Below, piece by piece: positions 52,588 through 64,000 of a stretch of 64,000 nucleotides of DNA. A program made the translations under genes and the position numbers. The stretch's first letter is position 1. Every line of letters begins with the position of its first letter. The notes below the pieces were generated by a model. That model was not told the origin of the DNA. It was given only the letters and a program-made list of their open reading frames with translations, and made no database searches. Where the stretch lies: NCBI RefSeq assembly GCF_000718165.1, contig NZ_JOEY01000003.1:62001-126000 (forward strand), in the 5' to 3' direction. The DNA comes from Streptomyces fulvoviolaceus. GTDB lineage: Bacteria > Actinomycetota > Actinomycetes > Streptomycetales > Streptomycetaceae.

Positions 52588-53319
52588 ATGGCCATCATCG
52601 ACATCGAGGCGCCACTGCACGAGGCGCATCGCGACAACCACACACACCGGGATGTGAACGGCGGCTGGCTGCGCCCCGCCGTCTTCGGCGCGATGGACGG
52701 ACTGGTCTCCAACCTCGCTCTGATGACCGGTGTCGCGGGCGGTTCGGTGGGTCAGCAGACCATCGTCATCACCGGGCTCGCGGGGCTCGCCGCCGGCGCC
52801 TTCTCCATGGCCGCCGGCGAGTACACCTCCGTGGCCTCGCAGCGTGAGCTCGTCGAGGCCGAGCTGGATGTCGAGCGGCGGGAGCTCAGAAAGCATCCCA
52901 AGGACGAGGAGGCCGAGCTCGCGGCGCTGTATGCGGGGCGGGGCGTCGAGCCCGCCCTCGCCCGTGAAGTCGCCCGGCAGCTGTCCCGCGATCCCGAGCA
53001 GGCCCTGGAGATACACGCACGCGAGGAACTGGGCATCGACCCCGGTGATCTGCCCTCGCCGCTGGTCGCCGCCGTTTCTTCCTTCGGTTCCTTTGCGCTG
53101 GGTGCCCTGCTGCCGCTGCTGCCCTATCTGCTCGGTGCCACCGCGCTGTGGCCCGCCGTGCTGCTCGCGCTGTTCGGGCTGTTCGCGTGTGGCGCGGTCG
53201 TGGCCAAGGTGACGGCACGGAGCTGGTGGTTCAGCGGTCTCCGGCAGCTCGCTCTTGGTGGTGCCGCGGCCGGTGTGACGTACGCCCTGGGCAGCCTGTT
53301 CGGAATCGCCGTAGGATAG
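52588..53319 (+). CDS. VIT1/CCC1-family Fe2+/Mn2+ transporter
   Basis: 243 residues. The family design is clear: membrane helices at about 35-60 and 65-85 (AVFGAMDGLVSNLALMTGVAGG, GLAGLAAGAFSMAAGEYTSVASQ), a charged cytoplasmic metal-binding domain (about 85-165, EDEEAEL-type helices), then three more helices. Such proteins move ferrous iron or manganese out of the cytoplasm. ATG at 52588 with GGGGG upstream. Divergent from the ADP-ribosylglycohydrolase operon, 276 bp of shared intergenic DNA. Confidence 0.88.
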   Translation: MAIIDIEAPLHEAHRDNHTHRDVNGGWLRPAVFGAMDGLVSNLALMTGVAGGSVGQQTIVITGLAGLAAGAFSMAAGEYTSVASQRELVEAELDVERRELRKHPKDEEAELAALYAGRGVEPALAREVARQLSRDPEQALEIHAREELGIDPGDLPSPLVAAVSSFGSFALGALLPLLPYLLGATALWPAVLLALFGLFACGAVVAKVTARSWWFSGLRQLALGGAAAGVTYALGSLFGIAVG

Positions 53320-53331
53320 GTCGGCTGCAAG

Positions 53332-53351
53332 TTATGCGTTGGGCCGCATAA
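53332..53351 (+). terminator. Weak stem-loop after the VIT1 gene
   Basis: TTATGCG (53332-53338) and CGCATAA (53345-53351) form a 7-bp stem, loop TTGGGC. It is shorter and more AT-rich than the other terminators in the window. Confidence 0.5.
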
Positions 53352-53599
53352 GTAGCCGTTACTCGCTGGTTTCGAATGGTTAACCACCGGGCATGAGCCG
53401 TAAGCGCTGTGGGCAATGACGCCTGCGGCGCACTCGCGGGGTCGGCGACGACGCCTTCCTCGCGCCTGGACCGACGGACACCGATCTGTCCCGTTCGGTC
53501 CCCACATACTTCGAGCCATGTGTGCGATACCCCTGTCGCCACCGCATGGCGTCCGCATGTTGGAACGGTGTATCCGGTTCCCGAGATCCGCCCCATCAT

Positions 53600-53626
53600 G
53601 TAACCTGCACGAAATTTTGCACTCAC
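53600..53626 (+). promoter_or_regulatory. Candidate GlnR box upstream of gltB
   Basis: GTAAC (53600-53604), six bases, GAAAT (53611-53615), six bases, CTCAC (53622-53626). This follows the GlnR layout GTnAC-N6-GaAAc-N6-GTnAC for three of four half-sites; the expected fourth element is absent. It lies about 64 bp upstream of the gltB start. GlnR is the main nitrogen regulator in streptomycetes, and gltBD is a nitrogen-assimilation operon. Confidence 0.55.
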
Positions 53627-53689
53627 GCAGAGGGCCAACGTCGTCCCTCGGCAATCTGCATATGCCACATGACGACGACGGGAGAGCCG

Positions 53690-58274
<4,585 letters not shown>

Positions 58275-58282
<8 letters not shown>

Positions 58283-59735
58283 CCCGAAGGGCTTCCTGAA
58301 CCACGGCCGTGAGGTCGCCAAGTCCCGCCCCGTCGACGTACGTCTGAAGGACTGGAACGAGGTCTACGTCCCCGGCTCCCTGCTGCCGATCATCAGCAAG
58401 CAGGCCAGCCGCTGCATGGACTGCGGCATCCCGTTCTGTCACAACGGCTGTCCGCTGGGGAATCTGATCCCCGAGTGGAACGACTTCGCCTACCGCGAGG
58501 ACTGGTCCGCCGCGTCGGAGCGTCTGCACGCCACGAACAACTTCCCGGAGTTCACGGGCCGGTTGTGCCCCGCTCCCTGCGAGTCGGCGTGTGTGCTCGG
58601 TATCAACCAGCCGGCCGTGACCATCAAGAACGTCGAGGTCTCGATCATCGACAAGGCGTGGGACAGCGGTGACGTCGCTCCGCAGATCCCCGAGCGCCTG
58701 TCCGGCAAGACCGTCGCGGTCATCGGGTCGGGTCCGGCTGGTCTGGCCGCCGCCCAGCAGCTGACCCGGGCCGGCCACACCGTCGCCGTCTACGAGCGCG
58801 CGGACCGCATCGGAGGCCTCCTCCGGTACGGCATCCCCGAGTTCAAGATGGAGAAGCGGCACATCAACCGCCGCATCGAGCAGATGCGCGCGGAGGGCAC
58901 CCGCTTCCGTACCGGCATCGAGATCGGCCGCGACCTCAAGGCGACCGACCTGAAGAAGCGCTACGACGCGGTCGTCATCGCCGCCGGCGCGACGACCGCT
59001 CGTGATCTCCCCGTCCCCGGGCGGGAGTTGACCGGCATCCACCAGGCCATGGAGTACCTGCCCCTGGCCAACAAGGTGCAGGAGGGCGACTTCGTGGCGC
59101 CCCCCATCACCGCCGAGGGCAAGCACGTCGTGGTCATCGGCGGTGGCGACACCGGCGCCGACTGCGTGGGCACCGCCCACCGTCAGGGCGCCGCCTCCGT
59201 CACACAGCTGGAGATCATGCCCCGCCCGGGCGAGGACCGGAACGCCGGCCAGCCGTGGCCGACCTTCCCGATGCTCTACAAGGTCACCTCCGCGCACGAG
59301 GAGGGCGGCGAGCGGGTCTACTCCGTCTCCACCACCCACTTCGAGGGCGACGAGGACGGCAACGTCCAGTGGCTGCACCTCACCGAGGTCGAGTTCATCG
59401 AGGGCAGGCTGACGCCGAAGCCGGGCACGGAGCGCACGATCCCCGCCCAGCTGGTCACCCTCGCCATGGGCTTCACGGGCACCGACCGCGAGAACGGCCT
59501 GGTCGAGCAGTTCGGCCTGGAGCTCGACGAGCGCGGCAACATCGCCCGCGACGCCGACTTCCAGACCAACGTGCCGGGCGTGTACGTCGCCGGTGACGCG
59601 GGCCGTGGCCAGTCGCTCATCGTGTGGGCGATCGCGGAGGGCCGCTCGGCCGCCCGCGGCTGCGACCGCTTCCTGACCGGTGCGAGTGACCTGCCGGCGC
59701 CGATCCGTCCGACGGATCGTTCGCTGATGGTCTGA
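58275..59735 (+). CDS. gltD: Glutamate synthase (NADPH) small subunit
   Basis: 486 residues. The N-terminal domain has the 4Fe-4S cysteine clusters [17 protein letters not shown] and [15 protein letters not shown] binding is at [13 protein letters not shown] and NADPH binding at GGGDTGADC, with the closing [17 protein letters not shown] motif. It feeds electrons from NADPH to GltB. ATG at 58275 lies eight bases inside the gltB end. A long hairpin follows 45 bp after the stop. Confidence 0.97.
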
Positions 59736-59779
59736 AGCACCCCATAGAACGTCCCGTACAAAGGCGTACGGAACACTGA

Positions 59780-59825
59780 CGGCGCCTGCCTTCCTCGTCC
59801 CCGACCGGACGGATGGCAGGCGCCG
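59780..59825. terminator. Terminator between gltD and the convergent chitosanase gene
   Basis: CGGCGCCTGCC (59780-59790) pairs with GGCAGGCGCCG (59815-59825), 11 bp, and the interior can add a GTCC/GGAC extension. It lies between two convergent stops and can serve both transcripts. Confidence 0.8.
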
Positions 59826-59847
59826 CCGCATGTCCGGGGTCCTCTGT

Positions 59848-60720
59848 TCACGGCACCCGGTACGTCTCCCCGTACACCTGCCACGTCAGCGGCGTCTTCA
59901 GGTCCAGGTTCCCGTCGTAGAGGAACCTGCGCTGGGCGGTGTCGATGCGGGTGGTGTCGATGTCGGGGTTCTTGGTCTTCATGGCCTGCTCACGGATGTC
60001 CAGGAAGATGTCCAGGTACGTCTTCTCCGAGCCGTCCTCGGTGGGGGTGTCAGCTTCCTCGCGGGCGCGTTCGCGCAGGGCGTGGAAGCTGGTCGCGTCG
60101 GTGCCGGGGCCGTGGAAGACCAGCGCGTCGTAGTAGATGAACTGGCCGAGGGCGCCGAGGCCGTCGAGCTTGGCGAGGCGGACCGCCGGGTCGAAGTAGA
60201 CGCGGTCGCGTTCCTCGTCCTGGGCCTTCTGGAAGGCCGGGAGTTTCGCCTCTGCCCGCCAGGCCGCGGTGAAGCCCGGGTCCAGGCCCTCGTGGGAGTC
60301 CGTGCCGTCGACCTCGCGCAGGGCGGGGAGGTAGCGGGCGAGGCCGTTGCCGGGGTGGTCCTCGGTGTAGTGCTCGACCAGGACCAGCAGGTCGTGGGTG
60401 CCGGTGCAGAAGCCGATGATGCCGGCCGTGTAGCCCTGGCCGTCGCCGATGTCCTCGATGTAGGCGTAGGCGCTGCGCCAGTTCAGGGTGGAGTTCTCGG
60501 CGCTCGCCACGAGCTGCTGGGCGAGTTCCTTCTTCGCGGGGGCGGCCAGGCCCGGCGGCGGGTCGGCGTTCGCCTCGTCGTCCGCCGAACGCTCCGGCTG
60601 CGATGCGGAGGTGGCGGGTGTGGCCGTGCCCTCGTCGGAGTCGGCGGGCGCGAGGAAGTAGATCCCCGCCGCGAGGAGCACGGGGACGCCCGCGAACAGC
60701 AGTACACCGGCGCGTTTCAC
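59848..60720 (-). CDS. Glycoside hydrolase family 46 chitosanase (exported)
   Basis: 290 residues that align along their length with Streptomyces GH46 chitosanases, by memory of the N174 enzyme. The catalytic pair is Glu75 in SAENSTLNW and Asp93 in IEDIGDGQGYT, with the same 18-residue spacing as Glu22/Asp40. KYLP-type ARYLPALREVDGTDSH, ERDRVYFDPAV and the C-terminal WQVYGETYRVP are also family features. The N-terminus (1-25) is a signal peptide or anchor without lipobox, then a ~30-residue acidic linker. GTG at 60720 after GGGAG. It hydrolyses chitosan, a nitrogen-rich polymer, next to gltBD. Confidence 0.93.
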   Translation of the reverse strand: MKRAGVLLFAGVPVLLAAGIYFLAPADSDEGTATPATSASQPERSADDEANADPPPGLAAPAKKELAQQLVASAENSTLNWRSAYAYIEDIGDGQGYTAGIIGFCTGTHDLLVLVEHYTEDHPGNGLARYLPALREVDGTDSHEGLDPGFTAAWRAEAKLPAFQKAQDEERDRVYFDPAVRLAKLDGLGALGQFIYYDALVFHGPGTDATSFHALRERAREEADTPTEDGSEKTYLDIFLDIREQAMKTKNPDIDTTRIDTAQRRFLYDGNLDLKTPLTWQVYGETYRVP

Positions 60721-60799
60721 TGGGCTCCCGTCGGTTCGATGGGTGGGATCGAGGTGCCGTAACCTCGGCAACCGTACCGGTGCGTCAGGGGGAGAGCGG

Positions 60800-61519
60800 A
60801 TGGCTGCGATCAGTCTCAGCAAGGTCGAGGAGACCGCGCCCGCGCTGGTCAGTCTGTACAAGAGTGCCGGGGCGACGCTCGAGAAGTACGGACTGGACGG
60901 GGAGCGGGTCGCTGTCTACCTCGTCGTGGACTACTCCGGCTCCATGAAGCCGTACTACAAGGACGGCAGTGTGCAGGCGCTCGCCGACCGGGTGCTCGGC
61001 CTGTCCGCGCACCTCGACGACGACGGCACCGTGCCGGTGGTGTTCTTCTCGACCGAGGTCGACGCCGAGACCGAGATCGCGCTGGCCGACCACCAGGGGC
61101 GGATCGAGCGGATCGTGGCCGGGCTCGGGCACATGGGCAGAACCAGCTATCACCTGGCCATGGACGCCGTCATCGACCACTACCTCGACAGCGGCTCACG
61201 GGAACCCGCCCTCGTCGTCTTCCAGACCGACGGCGGACCCATCAACAAGCTCGCCGCGGAACGGTACCTGTGCAAGGCGGCGAAGCTGCCGCTGTTCTGG
61301 CAGTTCATCGGGTTCGGGGACGCGACCAGCAAGCAGTTCGACTACCTGCGCAAGCTCGACGAGCTGTCCGTGCCGGACAAGCGGGTCGTCGACAACGCCG
61401 GGTTCTTCCATGCCGGTTCGGATCCGCGGCAGGTCTCCGACGCCGAGTTGTACGACCGTCTCGTCGGCGAGTTCCCGAAGTGGCTGGTGGCCGCCCGGGC
61501 CGAGGGGATCGTGCGATGA
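60800..61519 (+). CDS. VWA-domain protein (TerF/TerY-like)
   Basis: 239 residues dominated by a von Willebrand A domain: VAVYLVVDYSGSMKPYY gives the MIDAS DxSGS, with Thr and Asp partners at GRTSYHLAMDAV and VVFQTDGGPINK. No signal peptide, so it is cytoplasmic, as are the tellurium-resistance-associated VWA proteins it resembles. ATG at 60800 with GGGGGAG five bases upstream. It overlaps the HutD-type gene by four bases. Ligand unknown; no ter genes are nearby. Confidence 0.87.
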   Translation: MAAISLSKVEETAPALVSLYKSAGATLEKYGLDGERVAVYLVVDYSGSMKPYYKDGSVQALADRVLGLSAHLDDDGTVPVVFFSTEVDAETEIALADHQGRIERIVAGLGHMGRTSYHLAMDAVIDHYLDSGSREPALVVFQTDGGPINKLAAERYLCKAAKLPLFWQFIGFGDATSKQFDYLRKLDELSVPDKRVVDNAGFFHAGSDPRQVSDAELYDRLVGEFPKWLVAARAEGIVR

Positions 61520-62076
61520 CCGTACGTCTGCTGCCGGCCGTCGAGCGGATTGCCGTGCCCTGGAAGAACGGGGGCGGGGTGACACGCGAGATCGTCGCGG
61601 GCCCGCCCGGTGCGGCCATGGACGACTTCGAGTGGCGGGTGAGCCTCGCCGAGGTCGGTGCCGACGGGCCGTTCTCGGCGTTCGCCGGGGTGGACCGGAT
61701 CCTCACCCTGGTCGAGGGCGCGGGGATGGACCTGACGGTGGGCGACGAGCGCCGGCGCGTCGATACCCGGTACGTGCCCCAGGGCTTCCCCGGGGACCTG
61801 CCGACCGACTGCCGTCTGCTCGCGGGCCCGGTCGTGAACCTCAACGTGATGTGGCGCAGGGGTGGCGGGCCGGCGCCCACCGTCACCGTCGTACAACCCG
61901 GTCTGCCGCTCGCTGTCCCGGTGGGCCCGGCCGTGCTGATCGTCCCGGTCGAGGGGACCGCCGAAGTGGCCGGGCGGACCCTCGGGCGGTACGACGCCGC
62001 ACTGCTGGCCGACGAGGACGCCGTACTGCGCGCGCAGGGCCGTACCGCCGTCATCGCTCTCACCCGGCGGGGCTGA
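61516..62076 (+). CDS. HutD/Ves-family cupin-like protein
   Basis: 186 residues with the HutD signature PWKNGGGVTREI at 16-27, then DFEWRVSLAEVGADGPFSAFAGVDRILTLVEG and RLLAGPVVNLNVMWRRG, giving the bicupin-like fold. HutD is found with histidine-utilisation genes in pseudomonads, but none are present here. ATG at 61516 overlaps the VWA stop (ATGA), so the two are coupled. Function unknown. Confidence 0.88.
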   Translation: MTVRLLPAVERIAVPWKNGGGVTREIVAGPPGAAMDDFEWRVSLAEVGADGPFSAFAGVDRILTLVEGAGMDLTVGDERRRVDTRYVPQGFPGDLPTDCRLLAGPVVNLNVMWRRGGGPAPTVTVVQPGLPLAVPVGPAVLIVPVEGTAEVAGRTLGRYDAALLADEDAVLRAQGRTAVIALTRRG

Positions 62077-62251
62077 GGGCCGAGGCCGAGTCCCGCCTGA
62101 CACCCGTGTTGCCGGAGCAACTCCAGGGAATCGAGGAGCGGATCGCCACTCCGGAGGGTTCCCGGCAGTCGCTCACGCGGCCTGCTCGCCCCGTTGGCTT
62201 AGCCGTACGACCGTGCCACCCTGTGGTTGATCCGACGGGGAGGCGACGACG

Positions 62252-63898
62252 ATGGACGGCGCACGATCGGTGAACGAGAGGGCGGGCACGGCCCGTCGGG
62301 GGGAGCCTGCCAAGGGCGAGAAGCTCGCCGACTGGGCCGATGGGCGGCTCGGTCTGTACGGGCTGGCCAAGGCCAACATGCGCAAGGTCTTCCCGGACCA
62401 CTGGTCCTTCATGCTGGGCGAGATCTGCCTCTACAGCTTCCTGATCCTGATCCTCACCGGCGTCTATCTCACGCTGTTCTTCGAGCCGAGCGGCATCGAG
62501 GTCGTGTACCACGGCTCCTACGAACCCCTCAACGGCGTCATGATGACCCGGGCGTTCGAGTCCACGCTCGACATCAGCTTCGATGTGCGCGGCGGGCTGC
62601 TGATCCGGCAGATCCACCACTGGGCGGCGCTCGTCTTCGTCACCGGCATGCTGGTGCACATGATGCGGGTGTTCTTCACCGGCGCCTTCCGCAAGCCGCG
62701 CGAGCTCAACTGGGTGTTCGGCTGGACCCTGTTGATGCTCGGCATCCTCACCGGCCTCACCGGCTACTCGCTCCCCGACGACCTGCTCTCCGGCACCGGC
62801 ATCCGGTTCGCCCAGGGCGCGATCCTTTCCGTACCGATCGTCGGCACGTACCTGTCGTTCTTCCTGTTCGGCGGGGAGTTCCCGGGCCACGACATCATCC
62901 CGAGGCTCTTCCCGATCCATGTGCTCCTGCTGCCCGGGATCATGCTGGGGCTGGTGGTCGCGCATCTGATCCTGGTCTTCTACCACAAGCACACGCAGTA
63001 CCCGGGCCCCGGCCGCGACAACAAGTCGGTGGTCGGCATGCCGTTCCTGCCGGTGTACATGGCGAAGGCGGGCGGCTTCTTCTTCCTCGTCTTCGGCGTG
63101 CTGACGGTCATGGGCGGCATCGCCCAGATCAACCCCGTGTGGGCCTTCGGACCGTACAGCCCGCAGTTGGTGACCACCGGCGCCCAACCCGACTGGTACC
63201 TCGGCTTCTCCGAGGGCCTGATCCGGGTGATGCCGGGATGGGAGATCAACATCTGGGGCCACACCCTGATACCGGGCGTCTTCATCCCCTTCTCGCTCTT
63301 CCCGCTGATCCTGCTCGCCCTCGGCGTGTACCCCTTCGTCGAGGCGTGGATCACCGGGGACAAGCGCGAGCACCACATCCTGGACCGGCCGCGCAACGTG
63401 CCCGTGCGCACCGGACTGGGCGTGGCCTGGCTGAGCCTGTACGTGGTGCTGCTGATCGGCGGCGGCAACGACATCGTGGCCACCCATCTGCATCTGTCCA
63501 TCAACGCGATCACCTGGTTCGTGCGGATCGGCGTCTTCGTGGTGCCGGTGCTGACCTTCGTCGTGACGAAACGGGTCTGTCTCGGGCTCCAACGCCGGGA
63601 CCGGGACAAGGTGCTGCACGGCCGGGAGACCGGCATCATCAAACGGCTTCCGCACGGCGAGTACGTCGAGGTCCACGAACCCCTCGCGCAGGAGCAGTTG
63701 CACGTCCTCACCCAGCACGAGCAGGAGCCGTCGTACGAGATCGGGCCGCTCGTCGATGCCAACGGTGTGCGGCGGCCGGTCAAGGCGTCCCAGCGGGTGC
63801 GGGCCCGGCTGGCCCGGGTGATGTTCGGGCCCGAGACACGGATCTCGAAGCCGACGGTGGAGGAGTACCGGCAGGTCACCAGCGGCGACCATCACTGA
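62252..63898 (+). CDS. Cytochrome b subunit of bc1 complex, orphan paralogue (QcrB-like)
   Basis: 548 residues with eight or nine membrane helices. Haem-ligand histidines are in RQIHHWAALVF / MLVHMMRVF and PIHVLLLPGIM / LVVAHLILVFYHKHTQ. The quinol-site motif appears as PDWYLG (PEWY in most cytochromes b). A ~130-residue charged C-terminal extension is typical of actinobacterial QcrB. ATG at 62252. No qcrA, qcrC or cytochrome oxidase genes lie beside it in the window, so it is a solitary paralogue rather than part of the main qcrCAB operon. Its partners are unknown. Confidence 0.9.
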   Translation: MDGARSVNERAGTARRGEPAKGEKLADWADGRLGLYGLAKANMRKVFPDHWSFMLGEICLYSFLILILTGVYLTLFFEPSGIEVVYHGSYEPLNGVMMTRAFESTLDISFDVRGGLLIRQIHHWAALVFVTGMLVHMMRVFFTGAFRKPRELNWVFGWTLLMLGILTGLTGYSLPDDLLSGTGIRFAQGAILSVPIVGTYLSFFLFGGEFPGHDIIPRLFPIHVLLLPGIMLGLVVAHLILVFYHKHTQYPGPGRDNKSVVGMPFLPVYMAKAGGFFFLVFGVLTVMGGIAQINPVWAFGPYSPQLVTTGAQPDWYLGFSEGLIRVMPGWEINIWGHTLIPGVFIPFSLFPLILLALGVYPFVEAWITGDKREHHILDRPRNVPVRTGLGVAWLSLYVVLLIGGGNDIVATHLHLSINAITWFVRIGVFVVPVLTFVVTKRVCLGLQRRDRDKVLHGRETGIIKRLPHGEYVEVHEPLAQEQLHVLTQHEQEPSYEIGPLVDANGVRRPVKASQRVRARLARVMFGPETRISKPTVEEYRQVTSGDHH

Positions 63899-64000
63899 GG
63901 ACGGCCGCCCGGCACTCGTCCGGGGTGCCCCAGGCGGTGCGCAGGGCGCGGGCCTTGGTCAGCCACAGCGACAGGTCGTACTCCGCCGTGTAGCCGATCG
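63876..64000 (-). CDS. 3' end of an unidentified protein gene (cut by window edge)
   Basis: The last 41 codons of a minus-strand frame, with strong third-position GC, ending IGYTAEYDLSLWLTKARALRTAWGTPDECRAAVLSDGRRW. Its stop (63876) lies inside the convergent qcrB-like gene by 23 bp. The fragment is too short to assign a family; the codon pattern rather than homology supports it. Confidence 0.5.
   Translation of the reverse strand, partial: IGYTAEYDLSLWLTKARALRTAWGTPDECRAAVLSDGRRW

Larger units (their letters stand above)
53320..53689. other. 370-bp region upstream of gltB
   Basis: No convincing gene. At 53332-53351 a 7-bp stem TTATGCG / CGCATAA with a six-base loop, 12 bp after the VIT1 stop, is a probable terminator. 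A GlnR-like box lies at 53600-53626. The rest presumably holds the gltB promoter and a long 5' leader; an in-frame upstream ATG at 53669 exists but the better ribosome-binding site belongs to 53690. Confidence 0.6.

Overview
The window is high-GC actinobacterial chromosome with strong third-position GC, many GTG starts and many 4-bp start/stop overlaps. Its content (a TrpM modulator gene, HGxxPAAW and TIGR02234 proteins, priA without trpF, a GH46 chitosanase beside gltBD) points to Streptomyces. From memory the order resembles the ileS-to-gltD core segment of S. coelicolor; I could not check this. It is core housekeeping DNA: I see no tRNA, rRNA, CRISPR array, IS element, integrase or prophage.

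Layout. 1-5.2 kb: the 5' part of ileS (minus) behind an actinobacterial T-box leader, a DksA/TraR zinc-finger protein with a histone-H1-like tail, then lspA, a RluD-type pseudouridine synthase and a GNAT acetyltransferase. 5.2-14.2 kb: CPA1 antiporter, SDR, MscS channel, dienelactone-hydrolase-like protein, Tat-exported PhoD phosphatase, a DsbA-like protein, a membrane protein and a DUF2252 protein. 14.4-22.4 kb: dnaE, a 54-aa protein, an NYN-domain protein, a two-gene ABC exporter and a membrane protein. 22.4-26.8 kb: an intergenic repeat, a 24-residue ribosomal bL37-like gene, a YbaK-type deacylase, a LON-substrate-binding-domain protein, a hypothetical protein and a predicted beta-helix membrane protein.

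27-43 kb is an amino-acid block. The operon hisD-hisC-hisB-small membrane gene-hisH-priA-RidA-like-hisF is fully overlapping and ends in a hairpin. An ArsR-type regulator and MFS exporter follow, with a perfect 10+10 operator-like inverted repeat in front of the regulator. Next come hisI-trpE, a trp-associated membrane gene, two small membrane genes and trpC-trpM-trpB-trpA. No trpF is present; PriA (HisA/TrpF) is expected to serve both pathways.

43-64 kb: a second DsbA-like protein and lgt; then a seven-gene minus-strand operon of four ADP-ribosylglycohydrolase-family proteins, a PfkB/ribokinase, a CaiB-type CoA-transferase and a CitE-type CoA lyase, all overlapping by 4-13 bp. This is the best candidate for an undescribed system. 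Beyond it lie a VIT1/CCC1 metal transporter, gltB-gltD with a GlnR-like box upstream, a chitosanase, a VWA/HutD pair, an orphan cytochrome b (QcrB-like) and the 3' end of an unidentified gene.
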